A program made the translations under genes and the position numbers. Below, piece after piece: positions 29,498 to 41,768 of a stretch of 64,000 nt of DNA (position 1 is the first letter of the stretch; each line of letters starts with the position of its first letter). Where the stretch lies: NCBI RefSeq assembly GCF_001039355.2, contig NW_019774992.1, positions 219,958 through 283,957 of the forward strand, in the 5' to 3' direction. Source of the DNA: Lingula anatina. Taxonomy: Eukaryota; Brachiopoda; Lingulata; Lingulida; Lingulidae. The notes under the pieces were generated by a model. It was not told the origin of the DNA. It saw nothing but the letters and a program-made list of their open reading frames with translations, and did no database searches.

Positions 29498-30309
29498 AGG
29501 GTACAACCTCAAGGAACGGGCTGCAAACTGAGGAAAAAAAGGCTAAATAGTATGGACATGCTATGTTTTGATTTAGTGAAAAGTTACGTATCCAGAAATT
29601 TCAACAAACCAATGTGATGGGTCCCAGAATTAATTGAATGTTTTGGATTTATTTAAAGATGCATTTGAAGTCACTTTTTTGCCACAAAAGCCGACCAGAT
29701 GCCACCATATGGAGAAATGCCAAGGAACGTATTTTTTATAACCTGAATATTGTCTTTAAACAGTCTTTCTGCTTGCTTTCTGCTCTGTTTATAAACAGGC
29801 AGATATAAAGGTCAAATTTACAACCAAAAATTTGAGAAAGATTAATAGGTCAATTTTAACATTATACCGATTCTGTATATATTCTAATCACTGTGCATTA
29901 CACAGATGCACTTAAACAACATGTTGCTGTAAATAAAATTGAAAATATGAACTTCTTACTTTAGACTTTTTACTATATTTGCCTTTCAGTTACTCATCAA
30001 AATGCCAGTTCAGTTGATGGCAGTCGGTGCTGGTTGCAACGCAGTCTGTTTTTGTGTTTAGATAAGAGTTTGACATCCAAGACATGTTACTACATTTAAT
30101 GCAACTTTTGATTCTCAATTTAAATATTAAAAAGAAATAGGCAAAGAACTTTGCAAATGCAGGAAAAAGTAAAGAATTCGTTTTTCTCAAATGATCATTG
30201 GTTTCGTTACGTCGCAGTGCCACAAGCTGTAGTGGATGCTGTGGATGGCCTACTACACATTTGAGTGGATTATTTGTACTCTTCCACTGGCATTCATCCA
30301 TTCTGGGTG

Positions 30310-30446
30310 CGCCCATAGCGATCAAATATGGCGACCCACTTGAAAGCTTTTCGCATAATCCCCTAATAGACACTGTATAAATGCCCCGCGGGGATTGTGC
30401 GGTAAGGTTTCAAGTGGGTCAGCAATATTTGATCTGCGTATGTGTT
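30310..30446. mobile_element. Palindromic inverted-repeat element (family with 56 kb copy)
   Basis: The left arm GATCAAATATGGCGACCCAC is mirrored on the right by the reverse complement of GATCAAATATTGCTGACCCA, with matching flanking bases toward a CCCGCGGGG-containing centre. Arms are about 55-60 bp. The core GATCAAATATGGC is shared with the larger element at 55999-56279. It lies between the convergent MRPS22 and FkbM-like genes. Confidence 0.75.
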
Positions 30447-30514
30447 AGTTGTGAGTACGGCCTATGACTTAAAGAAAAATAGGAGCCTTCTAATGAACAG
30501 TTGCCTCCTGCAGC

Positions 30515-32686
30515 CTACGGTCCTGTAAAAAAAAATCGCAAACGCCAGAAAAGAAAGGGAATAGTCTGTTTCATTAATTTTGGTACGTCTACCAGGTGTA
30601 CTTGATTCAAACTTAAAAGCCAAGTCTCTACCAGGCGAGTCCTGATTTTACAAAGAAGACATCCAGCCCATTCCCCTTCCCGTTTTTGAACGTCCTTCAT
30701 GGTCTTATCTTCAGGCAGTATTCCCATTTCTCTGTACAACCCCGTCGAACGAAAAAAGTCACGTATTTCATTCAGCTTTTTCAAACTCCCCTCTTCGTCG
30801 ATCTTAATGTTGTCGGATAACCTGTACTCAACGGAAATCACCCGGATGTCCAACTCCCGAAAGGGAATCATTTTGAGTATCTCGAGCTCTGGACCCTCAA
30901 CGTCCAATGAGAAATAATCGATGATCTTTCTCCTCATTGCCAACATCAAGGAGTAAAAAGGAAAACACTGAACCCGCTGGGTTTTAACTGCTTTGTTTCT
31001 TTGGATAATCCGTTCGTGGGCTGAGTCGAATTTTTTATCCAGTCCGCCGAAGAGGCCCATGGGTTTGAAGTCCACTTTCTGCGTGCGGTTGGTGACGCCC
31101 AGACAAGAATTGATCTTGTACGCTTTGCGATGGCGACGATAGATCTCTTGCATGTAATCTGGATTCGCTTCTATCAGCAGTCCCGTCCAGCCTATAAAAA
31201 GAAGAAAATGGAAATACAAAAATTTGAAAACATTTTTCTTGAATTTTTTACCGCTCATTTTATTATGATCGTTTTATTTGCGTAGGAGGAGGCACAGTTT
31301 TGGTCATTTCTAATTTCAGTTTAACCAAGTGGGTTCCGTATCGATCACTCTGAGAGTAAAGTGGACAGTGTTGACGAAATTAAAGAAAAAATATATAGAA
31401 AATTTGGTTTTGTGTACACGATATCTTTAGATGAGACATGTGCGGATTTTACACTGAAAAATTTTCCAAAACAACTTCCAAATCAGTTATACTGGATTCC
31501 GAATGTATTACTCCAATGTCACCTAAGATATCTATACACAGTTGCAGAGAGGCCAAGCGCTGCGCAGGGAGAATGACATTCGTACCAGGCTGCGCTGATT
31601 TTGTTTAATTAATACAGAAACCGGTGTGAATATTGTTGAGTACCATCGAGTTCCCGCGTCCATTAAAGGCGCACGCCCGCAGCACAATGAGAACATTGCC
31701 TTCCAGCATATTTCAACACATTATATTGAGAGTTCATAATGCAGAACCTCAATAGTTTCCCTTAAGCTACCCTCAGTATAGCGAGACTTTGCTGCATTTG
31801 GACAGAAAAATGAAACTCGCGGAAGCCATGCCAGTGCGTTTAAGCAACATCCATCAAAAGATGATGCGTAAGATGAAATCATTGACTTTCTGTAAAAAAT
31901 AACCCCTGGCTTGCAGCCTTACTACTCGTCAAACTAGTGTTTCTACATAGCTTGTGATCTTCATCTGGTTTCGATAGGAAAATCATCTTTTCGCATATCT
32001 TCATGTTCAGTGCGATGTACAAGATTGGATATATTTTCTCAGATTCCCCGTGTGAGATTCCAATCACGGACTGCTTTATTTACATGTTATAATTTGAATA
32101 TTAATCAAATGCACAAAAGCGGCGCAGGTGCAATAAAAAGGGGCTTGACCTTTGCTGTAAGTGGTGGATACACTCATAAACTACTCACAATATTCACATA
32201 TTCTTTGAAGGAAACTGGTTAATATATAAATATACCTCTGTAGCGCTCAAAGTACAGCGTGTTTGAAAAAGTCTCTCCGTCAGCGGCTCCACACTCCACA
32301 AAAAAACCGCCGCGTTTTCCCAACAACAATTTGTCTACGAAGCCAGACTGCCCAAACTGAGAGTAGTCCAAGGGGTCCAGAACGTGGTTATTTCCCCCCT
32401 TATCGCTGTCTAACTGGTACGGCAAGCGCGACGGTCCTACGAGCCATTTTTCCCTTATTAATTTCAACAGGCGCGGGTTGTCCATTTCGGTTTCCCCGTT
32501 TAAGAGTTCATCGATGTCGTCCTCTGAAAAATAGTTCTCTTTCTCTTGGACTTCCGTTAGTTTGTTTCTGGGTGCTTCCCCTCTTGTTTTGGGGGCAAAA
32601 TGCATGTATGTATATACTATTACAATGACTACAAGTATCGCTGTAATTTTTCCGTAGCGAAGACTTCTATTACACTTGTAAAGCAT
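30515..32686 (-). CDS. FkbM/Star-like type II membrane protein
   Basis: Two exons (32686-32236, 31191-30515) join in phase and encode 375 residues. A single hydrophobic segment (about 13-30, KITAILVVIVIVYTYMHF) follows a short basic N-terminus, predicting a type II membrane protein with a lumenal or extracellular catalytic-type domain. The domain shows methyltransferase-fold landmarks of the FkbM (Methyltransf_21) family: GGFFVECGAADGETFSNT (126-143), GLLIEANP (154-161) and DYFSLDVEGPELEIL (242-256). The last corresponds to the SLDxEG motif seen in Drosophila Star and related invertebrate proteins. Substrate and activity are unknown; Star itself acts in ligand trafficking rather than proven methylation. 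Family assignment is confident, the precise orthologue is not. It is divergent from the armadillo-like gene, 1.56 kb apart. Confidence 0.82.
31192..32235 (-). other. Intron of FkbM-like gene
   Basis: A single intron of about 1.04 kb with consensus borders. No repeat or nested coding sequence was recognised; short open frames show no family resemblance. Confidence 0.55.
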
Positions 32687-34249
32687 GTTTTGTTATAACG
32701 TCCTGTCTCTAAGCCTTAGCCTGTCGTGAGCTACGGTAGATATATTGGGGTGCAGATTGGCTTCTAACGGTAATTTCTCCGATATTTTTTATGCGGAGCT
32801 GATCCTCAGGCAAAACATAAACCAAATAGGATATAAACTACATCTAGATCTATACAAATAATGAATGTCAAATATGCAGTGAATATGGATACTTCAGACA
32901 CCTTTAATTGCTTCATCAGGATTTTCATGTAGTGTGAAACGGGATGCGGGGGGTGGGGGGTGGGGGGGTGATATTTGGTGGGGATACCAACATGTGACGT
33001 CAGCAAAACTTTCCCTGGGCATTGACCACTTTTGAATAATTCCATGGTTTTACCAAACACGTCCATAAATTTCAATTTTAACGTAGTTCATGAAAACATA
33101 TTTTAGAAAACGTTAAAATATCCAATATTTCTTTATTTGTCAATTTAACAAATATATTCAATATTTCTTTTATAATTATCATTTTTAGTATTGTAAGTGC
33201 ACCATCCAACTTCCAATATCCAATATTTATTATTTTACATATTAAATTTTGGTCGACTTCGTTTTGTTCGACCGCACTTTTCGTTTCTTTTTAAATGGAA
33301 ACAAAGAAAAATATACGTGATTTTGGCAGTCTGAAATTACATGAACATTCAGAAAACCTGACATCTTGGACCCATCATACAATGACAATACGCAGGACCC
33401 AAACGTAACGTGCGTTATGCCAAAACAGGTACATCTTTTTAAGTGATACACAAGAATTAAAAGCAGCAAATTTAAGTTTGTTCTGCAAAGCTTATGTCCA
33501 AACCATATTGAAATAATTAACTCTAAATTGGGCCTAATGAATATAAAAATAATCGCGTGAAGGGGAAGTGAAAACGAAGGAGTGACACGAGAAAACTTTT
33601 TAAAATATTACCCTTTCCAGCTGCTATTTCCAAATTCGCCCTCTTGCAAATGGTCGGTTTCACATTGAAAAAACTGTCAAAAATTATACCTTCTAAACCA
33701 TCATATCTGTCAAATTTGTGTTTTTGAATATGTGAAATTTGTGAAATCAAAATAATTGTTTGGGTGTCCCTTAAAAGTTTTCAAAATTTCTTTGAACGAA
33801 ATTCAATTCTTTTCATTTGGCAGTTATCCGCAACACTCGCATCTGAGACGCACTGGTCGAGCAATATGATTTGTGAGTAGGACGGGAGTAGGAGATATCC
33901 CCCCCTTTTTTTTTTTTTTAGGAAAATTCGATTTCGGCTCGAAAATCCCAGATAGGATAACTTGATCTGATGTCTTTTAGTTACATGTTCTCAGCTCTTT
34001 TTTCTGTCTTACTTGTTTTTATACTTTGATTTAGTTTGAGATAAGAATTACCCCAATGACAAAAATGCAACATCTATCTGCTTGACGCGGTAATCAGTTA
34101 CCATTTGCTATATCGTGACCTTGACCGACCTAGATTCGCGACCTCGCCATTGTTACTCCAAAAGTGGCACTGTTAGTGCTTTTAGACCTCGCATAGCTAT
34201 ATTTAACATCACTCAAAATAATTTGCTCTAGAATTGAGTCAAACGTCCA
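32687..34249. other. Divergent intergenic region
   Basis: Lies between the FkbM-like gene (minus) and the armadillo-like gene (plus), so it should hold both promoters. Visible content is a G-rich patch at about 32944-32968, a run of AATATT-rich near-repeats (TCCAATATTT) at about 33120-33235 and a C/T homopolymer at about 33900-33920. No recognisable exon. Confidence 0.5.
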
Positions 34250-37095
34250 ATGACGGTCAAAATGGCAGACGACAACTTCATTCCGATTATAACTACGGCA
34301 ATTAATAGGAAGAAGCGTTTAACCCGCCTAATTCAGGTCCTTGGTGGCGGGGACAGCCCGCTTGAGGCCTTCGAGCTCGCGCTGGGGAGAGACTACAGGC
34401 TTTTCAGGAAAGTCATTAACAACGTGTATACCATGTGCGAGATGATGGACGAGTTTGCCTTTGGCAAGGTAGGGACAGAGACGGTAGACGGACGGCAAGT
34501 GACGGGAATGGGGTAATGAATGGGGGAAGGGGGGGGGGGATGAGAGGCGCACGCGTTTTATGAAGGGAGAGGGGATGTGAACCGGATTACAAGTACCAGC
34601 TAGTGAAGGGATGGTGAAAGCTTACTAGTAAAAGCTAGGGGGTGGGGTGGGAAGAGGAGATGTGGGGGGGGGGGGGAGAGTCAAAGATCTATATCAATTA
34701 GAGTGTAATACCATATTGAAAATGTTTCATTGAACAACTGATGCCAATGCATACAGGGTAGTAAGACTAGGTGCAATTACTAGTATATAAAGATATTTAC
34801 TTTGGGTTTGGTCAGTATGTTATTTTGCAACCTTCAGAAAAGTGATATTGACCTTCGCTAAATCTCAATTGATGTTTTATACAAGGTCTGTAATAGAATT
34901 TCTCCTGACTTTCATAAAAAATTGATATATTGACCCAGGCATAAACATTTTTATCTTCTCAGAGGGTGGCAGACCTACATAAGATAGACATGTTAAAGCT
35001 GATGTGGGATTGCAACATTTGGGGGTTCCTGCAACGTCTTCTCAGCTTACCTGTCCTGCAGGCTAAAGACACATCGGCAGAGAAGGACCGAGAGGAGGAA
35101 AAGAACCCCTGGTTGCCGTGGAAATCTGTGTATTTTAGCTCCTTAAACGTGCTGTCTCATCTCACAGCCACTCTTTGTTCTCACAACAACGACATGATTA
35201 AAACGATAGTGGACACTGATATCATAGAACTGGTGATGAACAAGTTTCTTACAGGTGGGTATATTTGGGTACAGTTGCAGGCCCGTAGCCAGGGGGGGTT
35301 CGGGGGGTTCGAAAGAACCACCCTTTTTGCTGGGAAAAGGTCCACTCTGGGTAAAATTTGACCTATGTACTTGTACTTTCATGGTAAAAGGTCCACTTTT
35401 TCAGAAAACGCCCCCCCCCCCTCTGAAATTGCTGGCTACGGGCCAGAGTTGGGTACAATTATAATTTAGAATATATTGAGAAATATAGTACATATATTTG
35501 AAATGTGAACACTTCTTTATGTTATAAGTTATAAGGGGGATTTAAGTTAAATGTTTTCAGTAATCTGGTAGTAGTAGTAGTAGATTTTTTTAACAATTCT
35601 AAAGATTTTCTTCAGTGAGAGCAGATGCCTGTATAGTATATTTGTCAAATTGCTTTAAAATTTATTTTGAATTCTGTTGATTTGACTCAAAAAATCTGAA
35701 AAGAAAAGATTTTCAAACTAGTAGCCCAGTGTACATCTAGTTCAGATAATTAATAATGTTAAGCATATGTTATTACAATCTGCTGGTAGCATATAATTAT
35801 TATGGTATTTTGATTGTTAAGGTGTAGTGATTCTAAGATGTGTTTGATCCTGTATATTTCTTCTTCTAGGGGACTTCTGTGTCCTTGCCTCCTGCGCTGC
35901 ACTTCCCTTAATTCGTTTCCTGACCGAGCAATCCCAGGAAGCACGTGAACGTTTCTCGTTTCAAAGTGGTATAGAAAAACTGACCAGATTCCTCCACAAG
36001 GATGACTGGACTAAGGAAGTGGTGGCGTGGTACCATAGAGGGCTGGAGGAATGGGAAGAGAGGGCCGTACTGTCACGGCCCGGAGGACTGTGTCTTGTCA
36101 CCTTTATGCCATTTTTCCCAAAACAGGACCCCAAAGCAAATGTGGAAGAGAAAATGAGAATGCGGTATATTGTGTCATGGGGAAGGGTGACACAGGAGAG
36201 AGCTGCGGACATTTGTTATCATGTAGGTTTCTATCTATCTGGGCTAATTGTGTCATGCATTCCTGCACTACTGAGATTTTTCCGACTGTCAGTGGAATCT
36301 CAACTATTTGGGAGGCAAAAATTCTTCTTACCCTGTGCATGGGTTGTATCTGTTGGACTAATGGTGGCACATGTTAAATAACAGGCTTAGCCTGTAGCGA
36401 CAGAACCTAAAACAACAGTCAGAAGGAACTAAAACGAAATAATCAATAAATTTTATAAACAGAAACACATCTGAAAGTTTTCAGGATTATGTCCTATTTC
36501 AATATTTTCAGTCTTCCAATGTTTTTTTTTTTTTTTTTTTTGAAATTTTAAGCTATGTTTTCAGGATTTTTACAATTTTCATCCATGGAAACATGACCGG
36601 TGTTCTCTTTTTTTCTTTCCAGCTTGGTCAAACCAATGACCGTTTCCGCCTGTTGATAATGAAGAATGGCAAGTTGTTAAGAGTGAGTGGACAATGGACA
36701 GTAATAGTTTGTCTGTACAACCAATCAAATCCTGGGTCTTAATTGTTGATTAATATTTTATTATTTGCATATTATTAAAATAATAATAAATAAATAAATA
36801 ATAATAATAATAATAATAATATTTTGGTGATATTTCAGTCTGTGTTACGATGGTATCGAACCCCAGCAATTGTTCCTGATGATGTGGACTTGTTGTGGAA
36901 GGTTGCCAAGGCGATGAGTGCCCTAGCAACCACAGAGGAGATTGCCCTGAAACTAATAAATGACTACAAATTGTTGAGACATTTAGAAGTACTTGGTAAG
37001 TGGAGACATCAGGATTTCTGTGTGTGCACATATAGATAATCTTAATTTGTCAGAGTTGGTGACCCTGGTGTAACACCTTATTGCTGCTGTTATAC

Positions 37096-37166
<71 letters not shown>

Positions 37167-38746
37167 TTTTCAAATACAGCTTGATGAAAAAAAAAGATAT
37201 CAGGATTCAGAAAAATTGATTGATCATTTAGAGATCTTTTGTCACTAACTGTTGACAGTTTCCACTTATCGACTAGGGTCCTTTTTAGATAGTGTTATAC
37301 ATAGCAACAGTCAGTTTGTACTGGTACGCTTTGAGTGTTTGACAGCCTGGCTATTACATAGGAGAGAGTCATCTAAACAGAGCCCTCCCAGTGCTTGACA
37401 TGACTTTTTATTAAAGTTTTTATCATTTATAATTAAACAGCAAAACCCTGTGATGCTTAATTGCATGGTAGCACCTCTCAAAGTTAACTGATACAGACTG
37501 CAGGGCTAACAGTAACTTCTCAATACATGTATGAGAAAGGCCTGTGAATCTATTTGAAAAGAGCCTATGAATCGATATGAAAAGGGCCTGTGAATCTATA
37601 TAAAAAAGGGCCTTTAAATCTATGTAAAAAGGGTCTGTAAATCTATATGTAAAGAGCCTGTGAATCTATATGAAAAAGAGCTTTTAAATCTATGTGAAAA
37701 GGGTCTGTAAATCTATATGTAAAGAGCCTGTGAATCTATATGTAAAGGGCTTGTAAGGCTATTTGTCAGGTATTATTGAAGACCCAATGAAGTAATCATT
37801 TACCCCAGAAATGATGTACAATGTCCATTCCAGTGTACTGTCCGTCAGGGGAGATCCTCCAAAATGTCCTGCAGTGTGTGCTAAGTATTGTGATGCACAG
37901 AGGAAAGGGGAGGACTAAGATTGCTGAAAACGAGGTGATCTCTCTTCTCTCTCTCTCTCTCATCTAGGTAAATTTAGATTTTCTGTTCAATGGCAATATC
38001 CTACAGAAGTAATATAATTACATTGAATGTATAAAAATGCCAAGAGGGATGTTTACTGAATGATGTTGTATAATGTTGTGTTTATACTTTCAGGCGATTT
38101 TAAAAGCTGTCATTTCTTATTGTGGATCTTTTGAGAAAAAGGTACAAAATATTGATAAAATTACTTCACAAAATATACTTTAGTTAGATGAAAAGTAGTA
38201 AGAAATGAACTTTATAAGAAATATACCACAAGGAAATTAAATTTTCAAGATGTTGAGTGGAAGATGATTAGATTAATAAGAAATTAAAACGATTTGATGC
38301 CAGAAAATGCATGTTACGCTGTGTAACACATACAGAAATTGTATTGGTGAAGATGGACACAACGTCATTGTGCTGTCTCACCTAACAGAATGTGCCTTGA
38401 TCAGTTGTGATTATAATTTTATTTTATTATTTATTGTGTAGTTTTCATCAAGTGAAGATAAATTATATGAAAGAATGAATGATGAGAATAAAAAGGCGTG
38501 ACATAAGGAGATCAATTAAACAAATAGGATAATGATAATAATTATTGTAAGTCACTGACTGATAAAAGTTTGGATATATATTTGCAGATGATGTTTGAAA
38601 ATTTAAATCTCTGTATTTTCTTTCAGCTTGTTGTCCCCAGTTTAGCCATCATGCAACATCTGACCGAAGGTCAGACAGGGCTGAATATTCTAAAGGCAGG
38701 ATTTGGACTCAAAGAAATAGTCCTCATCAATGACTACCATGACTCT
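34250..38746 (+). CDS. Armadillo/HEAT-like helical protein, 5' part
   Basis: I do not recognise this protein. Eight exons join in phase: 34250-34468, 34963-35254, 35870-36222, 36623-36682, 36839-36995, 37834-37934, 38094-38141 and 38627-38746. They give 450 residues, still open at the last donor. The sequence is almost entirely amphipathic helix with Leu/Ile spacing typical of armadillo or HEAT repeats (for example LPLIRFLTEQSQEA, ILQNVLQCVLSIVMHRGKG, LAIMQHLTEGQTGLNILKAG). It has no signal peptide and no membrane helix. An acidic/basic loop (KDTSAEKDREEEKNP) interrupts exon 2. The start could be 34250 (MTVKMADDN) or the ATG at 34262 (MADDN), which has the better MAxD beginning. No in-phase continuation was found before a nested minus-strand gene at 42.6 kb. 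It may continue far to the right, possibly into the TPR exons at 62 kb. Confidence 0.75.
35280..35444. mobile_element. 165-bp GGCCCGTAGCCAG inverted-repeat element
   Basis: Ends GGCCCGTAGCCAG and CTGGCTACGGGCC are perfect inverted repeats, each bordering a G or C homopolymer. The interior includes two GGTCCACT motifs. It lies 25 bp after the donor of exon 2 in the armadillo-like gene. No coding capacity; consistent with a MITE. A related fragment lies at 19083-19134. Confidence 0.8.
37095..37170. repeat. TTTA tetranucleotide microsatellite
   Basis: About 18 uninterrupted TTTA units in intron 5 of the armadillo-like gene. Confidence 0.95.
37530..37770. repeat. 26-27-bp minisatellite, about nine units
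   Basis: A unit close to GGGCCTGTGAATCTATATG plus an A-rich spacer repeats about nine times with CCTGTGAATC, CTGTAAATC and CTTTTAAATC variants. Units appear in an alternating higher-order order. It lies in intron 5 of the armadillo-like gene. Confidence 0.9.
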
Positions 38747-40524
38747 GTGAGTAAACAGTCTTCTCTTTCCTTTCTCTTTGTATTTTAGGTGCAATTTGTT
38801 AAAAACTTGATTATCATGGATAAATGTTTGCAGGATTATGCAAGATTTCAGGATTTTCAGTCTTCTTCTTGATCTATTTTTTCGTATGTTCAAAACGTGG
38901 TGAGAAATTGCGAGCCACATTTTCAGGATTTTCAGTTTTTATTGTTTTCAACCATGTCAGATTAGATATTGATCGTGAAAGAAGAAATTTTGAAAAAGAA
39001 ATTCATGGCTGATGATATGCTAGATCAGCCTTAGGAATATGTGGTCTGAACAGTGCATGATCACCAGTTTTATTGGGAACACTAGATTAAGATGAGAGTG
39101 AACAACTGTAATGTCTTCAAAACAGAATTTGTTTGGCTCTTGGTTCGAAAATATTCCTAAAATGCTGTTATCTGTGTGAAAACACATTGTAATTGTTTTT
39201 ATAATTAAGAAATTAGGAAGTTTGTCTGTTTGAAGTTTTTGCTTTCTGTTTTTGTAAATGACAAAAATATTCAACAAAATTGTACAAAATATTATGGGAT
39301 GGATAGAACTTAATTTTATTGAAACAGTGAACAAATAAGCCACTCAGTTAAGGCTTAGAATTACACAGTAGCTATCAAGCATTGTTTGCGTGGACTAGGA
39401 AAACTTCAACATTCATTATAATGAGAAATATGAGGCACACACATCATCAAATGCACACTGAGAAGTGACCATTTCTTTTAAGTTTGGGTACCATGGTGTA
39501 TAACAGTGACACACACATTCTTCATTTCACGTTGTGAAGTGATAGTTTCATTAGAATTTGTATGGTTTGGGTGCCATACAATAAAACGATGACAAACATA
39601 AAAATAACTTGCACTCAGTAGATGCTCATTGTATGTACATTATGGAATTGCCTGTACATTTTCTTCCAGTAGCTATCAGCAATTGGATTTGCCTCTACAT
39701 GTCACAATTGGCAGGTTACATTTCACCATTGACTGAATGAAACACAATAAGTTACGCAATATATCTCAGTATAATCTTATCTAATTTTTTTTTTCATAGA
39801 AATATAAAACTACAACTAGTTTTCATTTCATGTTATTGTTTTTGTTGAAAGGTCTTCATTATTCCACACAACCATAAATAGCATCAGCCCCCTCTTGTGA
39901 TAGTTGCACATCCTGTTGAAAAAAAAAACATGAAAATTGCTCCATGTACTGGAGTACTTTATACCAGTTGTCAAATGGTTTTACATCATACACAGCAATC
40001 ATCATAATAATAATAATTATAATTATTATTTGTGATAGTTTTCATTTCCTAATATGTTGAAAAGTGTCACCTTAAGACATTCCGTCTACATCGATGATTG
40101 AACAGATTTGTGCTTTATAAAAGTAGATATTGATATGTTGAATTTTGTCTGGCAGTTTAATTACATGTATATTGTCACATGTCATAACTCGTAATGGACA
40201 CAAAATATTTCATTATATATCAGTACAAAGACTCACATATACTATTCCAGCCTAAACATATAAAGATTCATCCATAGCTTAGTCTGATATTTTGATGTTT
40301 ACTCAACAAGAAAAGTAAATTGACTCATGTTCTGGCAGTGTTGTTTTCCATTTCATTAGGCAGGGAAATGCCAATAATTTGTGTCAGAGGGCCAATAACG
40401 GCCATTAGCTTAGCCATGCCTTATTGACCAACCGCTGGGAGATTAGGCCATTAGTGGTGGTTATATCAATATTCTATAATCTACAGGGCTGGTCACTATT
40501 AATGTCCATGTGATTCAGGCCACT

Positions 40525-40670
40525 AAGGGACCATTCCCAGACCCTATCATATGAACTGGATTGATATCTCTGAGGAGATTTTTGCTAAATTGCAATCAAC
40601 TTAAACAGCTGAGATGTCTGTCACGCCTACTGAAGCGCAGGGTGGGGGGTTACCACAAAAGAAAAATTAA
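40525..40670 (+). mobile_element. One-armed copy of 55.5-kb palindromic element
   Basis: Motifs GACCATTCCCAGA, GCAATCAACTTAAACAGCTG and ATGTCTGTCACGCCTA occur in the same order and spacing as the left arm of the element at 55499-55742. No mirrored right arm was found here. Confidence 0.7.
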
Positions 40671-40821
40671 ATAAGATAATTTAACTCTCCCGCTATGGCA
40701 ATTTTCAGTGTTAATGGGTATAATTGGGTCTACAGACAAAAGTTACACTTGTTTTTTCTGACCAAATCAGCTAAAAGATATTAATTAAGGGATTTCACAT
40801 GCACTATGTGCTCTGCCTTAA

Positions 40822-41159
40822 AGGGATAATAACTCTTCGTATGAGATCTATATTTCACAATAAAAACATTGTGAATAACTCATAGAAATGTAATATATTC
40901 TGTTTTACCACAAAAACGGCAGTTATAGCTATTTTTTCTGATATCTGAGCTTGTCTTTAGACCACGTGACCTCCATTGATGGCTATACTGTGTTAAAATC
41001 TCTTAAGAGATTTTAACAAAAAACCAAACTTTTTAGAAAAAAACCAGGGACTAACTCTGAATGTAAAAATGGATTCATTTACCATTGGTAAGTATGGGAA
41101 AATTGTTGTTTACTCCAGGAAAATTCATTTTTTGGCCGAAACGAAGAGTTATTATACCT
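40822..41159. mobile_element. 338-bp TTAA-flanked inverted-repeat element
   Basis: The element is bounded by TTAA at 40818-40821 and 41160-41163. Terminal inverted repeats AGGGATAATAACTCTTCG and AGGTATAATAACTCTTCG differ at one position. A perfect 26-bp palindrome sits at 40992-41017. There is no open frame of note. TTAA duplication is typical of piggyBac-type transposition, but the family is not proven. A half copy lies at 7054-7225. Confidence 0.85.
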
Positions 41160-41768
41160 TTAAGCTTGAAAAGCCTATATAATCTGGTGGACTGGGAATG
41201 TCAGGTAATTAGTCAGTATCCAGAATAAGTTAATCTAGCTGTGAACATGGCCTTACTTACAAAGCTGGCTAATGCAGACATTAAGAAAAAAATGACAGAT
41301 TTTATATGTGAGCGTTAATAAAATGGGAATTAACACAGATTGGGTGAAAAATGATGTGCAGAACTTTCCCTTGGAACACTATACAACACTTAAGCTACTG
41401 GTGAATGTACATATGTTATAGATTACACAGTGTACAAGTGACGCTGTACATTGGACATATTAAAATTTATACACTCTGTACATTGTACATATTAAACCAG
41501 ATATTTGTACCAGTAGAAAAAGATTGCTTTACAATGTTGCTGAATAGGAAAAAATACAAAAGGCCCCAAGGCTGAACAAGTTGAACTTGTTGACCTCAAA
41601 AATCAGTCGTATTCCAGAATCAATGGAATCAGTAGGATTGTGGTTTCCTTGTTCTCACATACGTGGTTGAAAACATCTGGGAAAATAACATTTTGATGGT
41701 ACTTGGATAAGTGAGAGAGCAATTCAAAAAAGCTAATCCTGCCATATCTGCCAATGCACACAGTGATG

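Larger units (their letters stand above)
38747..41768. other. Non-coding stretch with inverted-repeat elements
   Basis: No exon recognised. It holds a one-armed copy of the palindromic family at about 40525-40670 and the complete TTAA element at 40822-41159. The rest is AT-rich; part near 41400-41768 may be 3' untranslated region of the minus-strand FN3 gene. Confidence 0.5.
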
